Below are positions 1 through 6,623 of a DNA stretch of 64,000 bases, one piece after another. This DNA comes from JANMEB01 sp041745295 (GTDB lineage Bacteria; Planctomycetota; Planctomycetia; Pirellulales; Pirellulaceae). The notes beneath the pieces were generated by a model, which was given only the letters and a program-made list of their open reading frames with translations, was not told the origin of the DNA and did no database searches. Positions within the stretch are counted from its first letter, which is position 1. Each line of letters starts with the position of its first letter. The DNA lies in assembly GCA_041745295.1 (NCBI GenBank), contig JBGTJE010000019.1:1-64000 (forward strand). Direction: 5' to 3'. The translations under genes and the position numbers were made by a program.

Positions 1-204
1 GGGGAGAGGGCAGGGTGAGGGGGCGTCGATTCCGCGAAAATGTTTCAATTAATCATCGCCGTCGTGCGCCGCCTGTGGACGAGTGTGCCACTGGCTCTGC
101 CAGTGTCTTTGAAAATCGCGAGTGATCGCTCCACACTGTCAGAGCCAGTGGCACACAAGAAGTGTCAACTCAACAATGTGCCACGACGGGGGACGATTTC
201 GCCG
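1..204. other. intergenic region with G-rich tract and inverted repeat
   Basis: No convincing gene is seen. The first 25 bases are a G-rich, purine-rich tract. A long inverted repeat occupies 83-156 and is listed separately. This stretch lies just downstream of the last gene of the minus-strand chemosensory/GTPase operon, so it probably contains the end of that transcript. A reading frame across 40-354 on the plus strand runs through the inverted repeat and into the next gene in antisense and was not accepted. Confidence 0.6.
83..156. repeat. long inverted repeat, REP-like or terminator
   Basis: Left arm 83-106 and right arm 133-156 are 24 bases each and pair at 23 of 24 positions, around a 26-base loop. 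The arm core reads GTGTGCCACTGGCTCTG. The stem starts about 50 bases past the stop codon of the last minus-strand operon gene. The long, almost perfect arms suggest a mobile palindromic intergenic element more than a simple terminator, and no T-run follows it in the minus direction. Confidence 0.75.
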
Positions 205-936
205 CTAGTCCGACGCGCTCGATTTGAGAATCACGATCCGCTGTTGGCACAAGAAATCGCGGAGACGATTATCGATATGAGAAAAGAACTGAATTTGGAA
301 GGGGCGAAACGTCGAGGCTTTGATGCCGGTGGAGAACGAAGTCCGCGGGCGTAATTCCGCCGGAAGTTGCTCAAAAATATGAGCCAATGTTCTCGCGTGA
401 TTCGCGTCGCTCGTGATTGCAATTCGCTCCCCCGCCGATAGTGCCTTCACCGCGCGCTCGACCATGTCGTTTGCGCCTGGAATTGAGCGCATTTCTGGCA
501 GGCCGTGCGTGGATACATCGGCGATCGCCAACGGACTTTCGTAGTCGACGATTAGCCGGAGCCACCCCATCGACAACGCGACGCGAGCCGCGGCCAGCGG
601 GTTGTTGTGAAAAACGGGTAAATCCTCGCGTTGACCTACCAAGATTGTGGTGACGGTTTGCAACGCACTGCGGCCGCTGTACTCAGCGCCGCCGATAACC
701 GATTTGGAAATTGCAAAAAGCCGGTCGTCGATTGCGAAGTAGTTCAGGCTATTGGCGTCTACGCTGGAGTCGCAGAGGCCGTCGTGGGTCGGGCTCCACT
801 GACAAAGAACTTGGGCAGTATCGTCGTCGATTCCCTCGGTCCGCGCGACCAGATGATAGCCGCGCACCGAATTTGATCCGGTGGAGGTAAAGACGGCGCG
901 TTCAAATCGGACTAAGTTCGCGGTGGCGACGTGCAT
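205..936 (-). CDS. GAP1-N2-like GTPase-associated protein
   Basis: A 243-residue soluble protein with no signal peptide or membrane segment. Its N-terminal half carries the pattern I associate with GTPase-associated protein 1, N-terminal domain type 2: an early aromatic/FTS strand, RGYHLVARTEGID, then WSPTHDGL, a serine/asparagine strand, SKSVIGG and EYSGR. The C-terminal half is not recognised. I chose the ATG at 936 because it overlaps the stop codon of the upstream GTPase gene (TAATG), which implies translational coupling; an in-frame ATG at 966 would overlap that gene by 31 bases. In known systems GAP1 proteins accompany double-GTPases, as here. The usual family protein is longer with further domains, so this is a minimal form. 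The family call is from memory of its motifs; the exact function is unknown. Confidence 0.62.
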   Translation of the reverse strand: MHVATANLVRFERAVFTSTGSNSVRGYHLVARTEGIDDDTAQVLCQWSPTHDGLCDSSVDANSLNYFAIDDRLFAISKSVIGGAEYSGRSALQTVTTILVGQREDLPVFHNNPLAAARVALSMGWLRLIVDYESPLAIADVSTHGLPEMRSIPGANDMVERAVKALSAGERIAITSDANHARTLAHIFEQLPAELRPRTSFSTGIKASTFRPFQIQFFSHIDNRLRDFLCQQRIVILKSSASD

Positions 937-1841
937 TAGCGATGATCCATTTGCTGCATGACCCATTGCAAAGGTTCCAAAATGCCGCGCGGTTGGACGT
1001 GTAGGGGAACTTGGATTTCCGACCCGAATTCATCCGACGCTCGCATCACGCTGCCGACCACACTGGCTGCGTGGACTGAATAGCTCGCCAACCGCTGCTT
1101 GCAGAATTGCATCGTTCCCGGAAGGTGGTTGTTGGCAAAACGCTTGGCATCGTCGACGGCGTCCATACAGCAGTCGGTTTTGGTCAAGACGATGCAGATC
1201 GGCAAGCAGATTTTCTTGCGGCGCTCCTTCGGTCCAATCGAGTGGAGGCTGCAAATATAGGTCAACAACTTAACCCCAAACATATCCTCGATTCGACCGG
1301 CGTCGCGCACACGTTTCGAGTCGAACAGGATTACAACGCCGCGCGAATTGCTGACCAGACTGCGAATCGTAGTGTATGTATTGGCCTGTTCTAATTCGAG
1401 GGCCAGCGCTTCACCGGCCAAGTCGGGCGTGATCAGATCGACGCGATGGCGCGGGCGTTTTTGTGAAAATGCCTCGCAGTGAACCCAGTTCCAGCGGTCG
1501 GGCTCCGAGGCCGTCTTGGTGGGAAATCGACGTTGTTCTAATGCCGTAATGGTCTGCTCTTGGACCGCCAAGGAAAACGCTCCGTTGGGCAGACCGCACA
1601 AATCGTTGCAGCCCTTACCCAGAATGTCCAAGAGCATGCCCAGGTAAACTGTCTTTCCAGCGCCGCTGGCGCCGAGAACGGAAACCAGTTTCCCGGGTAC
1701 TCCGCGACGAGCAATCGTTTTAGAAAGTTCAACTGGGGAATGGCACGTATGACAGTTGCCCGCGCTACTATCGATGACGCTGCTGCCGCACACGACGCAT
1801 TCCAAATACGTCTGTTCCTGAAGCCATTGAAGCGTTTTCAT
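936..1841 (-). CDS. zinc-ribbon P-loop GTPase, double-GTPase (DO-GTPase2)-like
   Basis: A 301-residue protein that begins with a zinc ribbon (Cys15/Cys18 and Cys30/Cys33) followed by a P-loop NTPase domain. The Walker A motif is GASGAGKT (57-64), the G3-like motif is DLAGE (140-144), and a G4 motif TKTD (220-223) follows a hydrophobic strand, which indicates guanine specificity. There is no membrane segment. The zinc ribbon plus TRAFAC-type GTPase resembles the double-GTPase families that occur next to GAP1 proteins, and the overlapping downstream gene is GAP1-like. It lies 58 bases after the FGE-sulfatase-fold gene in a chemosensory operon. It is probably a switch or effector regulated by the array. 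GTPase assignment is firm; the subfamily is likely but not proven. Confidence 0.75.
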   Translation of the reverse strand: MKTLQWLQEQTYLECVVCGSSVIDSSAGNCHTCHSPVELSKTIARRGVPGKLVSVLGASGAGKTVYLGMLLDILGKGCNDLCGLPNGAFSLAVQEQTITALEQRRFPTKTASEPDRWNWVHCEAFSQKRPRHRVDLITPDLAGEALALELEQANTYTTIRSLVSNSRGVVILFDSKRVRDAGRIEDMFGVKLLTYICSLHSIGPKERRKKICLPICIVLTKTDCCMDAVDDAKRFANNHLPGTMQFCKQRLASYSVHAASVVGSVMRASDEFGSEIQVPLHVQPRGILEPLQWVMQQMDHR

Positions 1842-1899
1842 AATGTCTCAAATCGAGGGACGTGTTGATCGGGTTTGTCGGGCTGGCATTGAATCGGTA

Positions 1900-2859
1900 T
1901 TAGGATCGTGGGTTGAGCGCTGAAGCGTCGTTGAGGTCGCCAAGGTCAACACAACAGCGGAATCCGACATTGGCGCCGCGAAACAGCAACGGCAATCCGG
2001 ATCGAAATTGACAGCGCGTCTGACTCTCGAAGTACGTATCAAACGCGCCGCCACGGACTTCGGCAAAACCGGCGAGCAAATGGTTGTCGTTCCAAGGAAT
2101 AATAAAAGCGTCGTCGACCCATTCCCATACGTTGCCGATCAGCTGGTGGACGCCGTTGGGCGTGCAGCCTTCGTAGTATTTGTCGACCGAAACGGGTTTG
2201 CCGACTCCGCTGCTCCAAATGTTGGCTTTGGCAGAGTCAAACGAATTCCCCCAGGGATAACTGAGGGCCGCTTGTTGGCCGTTTTGGCCGGTGTGCCAAC
2301 TCGCGGATCGTTGCCATTGTGCGGCATCGGGGAGTCGCTTGCCGACCCATTTCGCGTAGGCCATCGCTTCGTACCAACAAATCCCGGTGACGGGATGGTT
2401 GAGCGAATCGCGCGAGGGTTTGCCATCCGTCCAAGCTTGCGGTCCGGAGACTCCGGAGCGATCGACAAATTGCAATACGTGCTGCCACACTTCGCTCGGC
2501 CACCGTTCCATTTCGTCGTAAGCGCCGGATGCGACGAACGCGGTGTAATCTCCGTTGGTCACCGTGAACCGGTCCATATAGAACGCCGTCACATTAATGA
2601 CGTCGATTTGGTTGTCGTGCTCCTGAGCAAGCGAATTCGGCTCCAATTGAGTTGCGCCAGATGGGATCAACGCCATGGATTGCTGAAGTCGGCGCCAGGC
2701 CTGGGCGCATCGCCCAGCGTCTCGTTCCGAGGACGACCGCGAAACGACTTTGCAAAATTGGAGGTCCCCGGCGAGCTGCGCCGGATCCATTGGCATTCGT
2801 TTAGCGCAGGGCGCCGCAGCGGACTTGACGCGACGCTGAACCAATGAAAACAGACTCAT
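1900..2859 (-). CDS. FGE-sulfatase-fold (SUMF1-like) protein, probably non-catalytic
   Basis: A 319-residue protein. Residues 90-305 form a formylglycine-generating-enzyme/SUMF1 fold: YMDRFTVTNGDY near 94, HPVTGICWYEA at 155-165, a YPWGN strand at 201, GNVWEW at 242-247, RGGAF at 269-273 and GFRCC at 299-303. The first 85 residues are unrecognised. The start at 2859 follows a strong GGAGGAG ribosome binding site; an upstream in-frame ATG at 3066 would overlap the preceding gene heavily and was rejected. Where copper-dependent FGEs have a cysteine pair just after the RGGS strand, this protein has Thr275 and Gln280, so oxidase activity is unlikely. A ligand-binding or scaffold role in the GTPase branch of the operon is inferred; FGE-fold domains also occur in other GTPase/NTPase-based systems. 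Confidence 0.85.
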   Translation of the reverse strand: MSLFSLVQRRVKSAAAPCAKRMPMDPAQLAGDLQFCKVVSRSSSERDAGRCAQAWRRLQQSMALIPSGATQLEPNSLAQEHDNQIDVINVTAFYMDRFTVTNGDYTAFVASGAYDEMERWPSEVWQHVLQFVDRSGVSGPQAWTDGKPSRDSLNHPVTGICWYEAMAYAKWVGKRLPDAAQWQRSASWHTGQNGQQAALSYPWGNSFDSAKANIWSSGVGKPVSVDKYYEGCTPNGVHQLIGNVWEWVDDAFIIPWNDNHLLAGFAEVRGGAFDTYFESQTRCQFRSGLPLLFRGANVGFRCCVDLGDLNDASALNPRS

Positions 2860-2899
2860 GCTCGACTCCTCCGGAGGATTGGATGGGTGGTGGGTTGTG

Positions 2900-3475
2900 T
2901 TATTTTCGGCGTTGGGAATGGCTGAGCATTTCTTGTTTGAGCATTTGAATTTCCAGCAGCGTGGTTTCCAGTTTCTCCGGCATTCGCGCCACGGCGATCG
3001 AGCCGCCACCTGTGGATCCAAGCGTCGCTGATCGACACGCCATGACAATCGGACGAGATGGGTCACTGCGGCGCTGCTCGATCATGAGTTGGCGTTGTTG
3101 CGCGTCGAGTCGTTCCCAAGCATCGATGAGGTTTTCACTGGCTTGTTGCAGGCGTTCGAGTTCGGACTCGCGTTGCATCTGCCACTGTTGTCGTTCGGTT
3201 TCCAAGTCGGCATACAAGCGGCGGACGGTCTCGGCCTCCGTTTTGACCTGGGTGTAAACATGCATTGCGTCGGAGAGACGTTGCAATTGGCCGGTGAGGA
3301 AGCTGTCGATGTGTACGGTGACCGCTCGCAAGCGGCGGGCCGCGTCCGTCAAATCGTGAATATTCGTTTCCGCAGGAATGCGCTCGGCAATCGCGGTCGG
3401 AGTGCCGGGCGAAATCGGATTCGTCGCAAGTTCAGATTGGTTCATGTTCATGGCGATTTCCGTGTTAAGACGCAC
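2900..3475 (-). CDS. coiled-coil protein of the chemosensory operon
   Basis: About 183-191 residues, soluble, with no recognised domain. From roughly residue 45 to 140 it is rich in Glu, Gln, Arg and Leu with heptad spacing (for example ESELERLQQASENL), typical of a long coiled coil. Two starts are plausible: a GTG at 3475 that overlaps the stop of the FHA gene (TAGTG), or ATGs at 3451 and 3445. The coupled GTG is listed. Its place between an FHA/coiled-coil protein and the FGE-fold protein suggests an oligomeric adaptor between the phosphorelay genes and the GTPase genes. That role is inferred from position only. Confidence 0.6.
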   Translation of the reverse strand: MRLNTEIAMNMNQSELATNPISPGTPTAIAERIPAETNIHDLTDAARRLRAVTVHIDSFLTGQLQRLSDAMHVYTQVKTEAETVRRLYADLETERQQWQMQRESELERLQQASENLIDAWERLDAQQRQLMIEQRRSDPSRPIVMACRSATLGSTGGGSIAVARMPEKLETTLLEIQMLKQEMLSHSQRRK

Positions 3476-4968
3476 TAGCGATCACTGCCATCCATCCGCT
3501 GCCAGAGTTGAGCAATTCTTCCGGCGAGGCTGGTAGCTCTATGTTCCTTTTTCTCGATTTGTTCCTGTTCGTGAATTCCGCGAAGGTGAGCGCGAAACGC
3601 TTGGATGCGAATGTCGTTTTCGTCAGCTCGGTCGAGCGCCCGTGGGACCCGCTCGACGTCGACTCGAGCTCGATCCAATTCGGCGCGCTGACGAGCCAAG
3701 CTCGCGCGCTCTTGGCTAATATCGACTTCTCGCTTGCGGATGATCGCTTCGAGTTCCTGAACCCGTTTACCGTTGTCGGCGTTGCCCCGGGGGCTGCTCG
3801 CAACTCTTTTGAGTCGTTCGATTTCCTGGTGCGCGGATTCGAGATGTTCGATCGCTTTGTCGTATTTCCGCTGGAGATCGACGACTAGTTTTTCTGCCGG
3901 TTCACCAGCTTGGCTACGAAGCGTTTCGGCTAGCATCTTGTCGGACTGTTGGCGCTGCGCGAGCTGTTCCGAGATCTTCGCCTCCAAGCGTGTCCGCTCT
4001 GCCTTCCATGACTCTTCGCGCTCGGAGACCCGCTGTTCTATTTCAGCAACCCAATTCTCCAAATGTTCACGTTCTTCAAGTTCCGCACGATGCTCATCGG
4101 CCGACGAACGGAGTAAATCATCGAGAGTCGCGACCCTTCGATCGGCGGATTGAAGCTCGTCGAGCAACTGTTCGAGCCGCTCGACGAGTGCCTCGGTGTC
4201 GGTCGGTGTCGAGTCGATGTCGGGGACGTGGCCTTGAGATTCTTGGTCCCAATTCGCCAGCAATGCCGCGTCGCGCTCAGCCAATTCGGTTTGCAAGCGA
4301 ATATTCTCCGCCCGCAGCTCATCGAGATCGAGCTGCCACGGCACGTCATCGCCGTCGTTCGATCCTGCGGCCGGTATGGGTTTTGCCAATTGGGCCTCGA
4401 GCTCATGGCGGAGAAACGCAAGTTCATCCAGGGCCTGTGCAAATTCGACCTGCAGGCGGGCATAACTTGGGCGACTTTCCGATTCCTCCGCGCGCGATTC
4501 GCAACGGTCCAAAGTTGATTCCGGTTCTGCGACATCGGGCTCACCGGCGGTGGTTTCGTAGTTCGAGTACGATGCCAAGTCGGGTATCAGAGTTACGATC
4601 GGTGCGAAAACGGCAGGTTCCGAATGTGGGTGAGCACTAAGGTCGTGCATCATCACTTTCAATTCGTGATTTCCCAGTCGCAAGGTGTCGTTGGCGCGCA
4701 CGCGCGTCTCTTCAGTAATCCGCCGATCGTTGACAAACGTGCCGAACTCGGAAAACCAGTCGGTAACCAAAATCTCTCCGGCAGCGTACCGAATCATGCA
4801 ATGGCGATCGGAAATCGTCTCCGCGGCGAGCCGCATCCCGCAGCGTTCGTCGCCCCCTACGATGACGTTGCAATCGGGATCAAGGCGGTACGTGATGGTA
4901 TCGCTGTTCGGCAGGTTAAACACCAAGCAAATCAGCTTTTGTTCCACGGTGACGCTGTGCAGAGTCAT
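3475..4968 (-). CDS. FHA domain protein with long coiled coil
   Basis: A 497-residue protein. Residues 10-106 form a forkhead-associated domain with the phosphothreonine-binding signature SDRHC (53-57), GTF (76-78) and the Asn of VND (80). After a Pro/Glu-rich linker, residues about 170-475 are a long acidic/basic coiled coil with many Glu, Gln and Arg heptads. No signal peptide or membrane helix is visible. FHA domains bind phosphothreonine peptides, so a Ser/Thr kinase substrate may feed into this array; no such kinase is encoded in the window. The gene follows the receiver-PATAN gene by 92 bases, the largest gap inside the operon, and its stop overlaps the next start. Confidence 0.85.
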   Translation of the reverse strand: MTLHSVTVEQKLICLVFNLPNSDTITYRLDPDCNVIVGGDERCGMRLAAETISDRHCMIRYAAGEILVTDWFSEFGTFVNDRRITEETRVRANDTLRLGNHELKVMMHDLSAHPHSEPAVFAPIVTLIPDLASYSNYETTAGEPDVAEPESTLDRCESRAEESESRPSYARLQVEFAQALDELAFLRHELEAQLAKPIPAAGSNDGDDVPWQLDLDELRAENIRLQTELAERDAALLANWDQESQGHVPDIDSTPTDTEALVERLEQLLDELQSADRRVATLDDLLRSSADEHRAELEEREHLENWVAEIEQRVSEREESWKAERTRLEAKISEQLAQRQQSDKMLAETLRSQAGEPAEKLVVDLQRKYDKAIEHLESAHQEIERLKRVASSPRGNADNGKRVQELEAIIRKREVDISQERASLARQRAELDRARVDVERVPRALDRADENDIRIQAFRAHLRGIHEQEQIEKKEHRATSLAGRIAQLWQRMDGSDR

Positions 4969-5060
4969 TCGTTACCTATCGTGAAGTCCGGGTTGAGTGA
5001 GTCGCGCATCGGCGGATCAATTGGGTTGCGGAAGACAACCATCGATGGCCTGTCGCTTGG

Positions 5061-6608
5061 TTAGACACAATCGGCAAGTTCTGGATTGACGTCCGCGGGT
5101 AGCGAATCGCCTGCGTCAAGATTCAATCCCGCGCGCAAGTCCTCGGCCAACCGATCCCAAGCGACCAAGCCATCGAGTTGTATTCCGTCCAGTTTCGTTC
5201 GTGGATTCTGGGTGATCCCGTACCATTTAGCTTCGCCGAGTTGCCCTTGGAATTCGGTTTGAATTTGTTGGCACAGCGCGATTTGACTGGCTTGGTCTAA
5301 ATCGAACAGCAGCACGTCGGGTTTGGATCGCCGCAGCAGGAGTTTTACCGCCAGCGCGTCGCGCACGACTCGACCTTGGATCGCTTTTTTATGTGTCCGC
5401 AGGAACTGGTTCACTTGGAGTGTTCGTTGGGCGTCGTTGCACAACGCGATCATGCTGAGTTGATGATTGCGCGGTTGACTGCTCACAAGTTCGGCGCATT
5501 CAAATCCTCGCATCACGCTGCGAGCTTCCGCGATCGAACAGCCCGCTTGCATGGCAATTTCGCTGGCGGTGAGTGGGCTATTGAGCAGCGAGAGCAGCTT
5601 CATGTGCAATCCGCTGAGACCGGCGCGGTCCAAGTTTTGCCCGCGAATGGACTTGCGAGCGTATTCGACTTTCTCATCCGCCTCGCCGTTTGATTGAGAC
5701 AGAAGCGAACCATCAACGAGAATTGCCATAAGGCTGACGTCGAGGGGCAACCTGGTGAACAACGACGGAGCCGACTGCCGGGCGTCGAAACGGAAACCCT
5801 TGGGCGACTCTTGGAAACAGCGCCAAAGCAGGACCGCGGCTTGGTGTCGCAGCAATTGACGAAGCAGCCGGGCATCGAGAACCTTGTTGTCCAAGAGTTC
5901 GACCAAACCGTCGACTTGATTGCTTTCGCGACCGGAGATTGTGAACTTGACCATCGGTGCCAGATCGGCCAGCGCGGGGGGCAATCGCTCGGCGACATCC
6001 GACGGGTTGATCCCCGACGCTGTGACGGCCTGAATTCGACCCTTGTCGAGAAAGATGAAGACGCGACTGCGCTCGCAATCGAATTCGAGGACGCCATGCT
6101 TGGAACTGTTGTTGAGAAAGTCAATCAGTTCGCGGACGTTGAACATCGAGAAGGTTCCCAGCAAATCCGCATCGCCGCAGGCATCCATGACTTCCGGCAC
6201 GGCCGTTCCGGCCGTTTGCGATTGCACAATCATCGACGCTGTATCTAGGGCATTGGCGACGGTGGTTCTGAGCAGATCCCCGGTGTAAGGCTTGGGCAAC
6301 ATGTCGACGACGTTCGAACAATCGGTGTATTCGGCATACGCTTTTTTGCGGAGCGTCGAGCTGACGACAACGGGAATCAACCGCAAGACGGGGTCTTGCA
6401 GCAATTGCCCGCACACCTTAAATCCAGTGATCCCGGGGAGTTGATGGTCCAGCAGAATCAAATCGGGCTTTTCTGATTTGGCCGCCGTGAATCCCAGTTC
6501 GGCGTTCTCCGCCAACAGAACTCGATAGCCCGCCGATCCGAGTTCCCGGTCGACCAATCGTCGTATCGTCGAGCTATCGTCAATCACCAAGATCGTCTTT
6601 TCGTTCAT
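5061..6608 (-). CDS. receiver-PATAN (DUF4388-type) response regulator
   Basis: A 515-residue protein. Residues 5-120 are a CheY-like receiver with Asp10/Asp11, phosphoacceptor Asp54 in LILLDHQLPG and the lysine of PKPY. Residues about 150-300 resemble the PATAN/DUF4388 domain found in PatA-type regulators (LLGTFSMFNVRELIDFL, then GVLEFDC and GRIQAV). Residues about 320-385 look like a winged-helix segment. The C-terminal 100 residues resemble a second, degenerate receiver (PDVLLFDLDQ). Such proteins act downstream of Pil-Chp-like chemosensory kinases in cyanobacteria. It sits 15 bases after the CheA-type kinase gene, so it is probably phosphorylated by that kinase. Confidence 0.85.
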   Translation of the reverse strand: MNEKTILVIDDSSTIRRLVDRELGSAGYRVLLAENAELGFTAAKSEKPDLILLDHQLPGITGFKVCGQLLQDPVLRLIPVVVSSTLRKKAYAEYTDCSNVVDMLPKPYTGDLLRTTVANALDTASMIVQSQTAGTAVPEVMDACGDADLLGTFSMFNVRELIDFLNNSSKHGVLEFDCERSRVFIFLDKGRIQAVTASGINPSDVAERLPPALADLAPMVKFTISGRESNQVDGLVELLDNKVLDARLLRQLLRHQAAVLLWRCFQESPKGFRFDARQSAPSLFTRLPLDVSLMAILVDGSLLSQSNGEADEKVEYARKSIRGQNLDRAGLSGLHMKLLSLLNSPLTASEIAMQAGCSIAEARSVMRGFECAELVSSQPRNHQLSMIALCNDAQRTLQVNQFLRTHKKAIQGRVVRDALAVKLLLRRSKPDVLLFDLDQASQIALCQQIQTEFQGQLGEAKWYGITQNPRTKLDGIQLDGLVAWDRLAEDLRAGLNLDAGDSLPADVNPELADCV

Positions 6609-6623
6609 CGGTTCCTCGTTTAG

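Noticed and set aside
40..354. Plus-strand frame of 104 codons at the window start
   Set aside because: It crosses the long inverted repeat and runs antisense into the GAP1-like gene; no domain.
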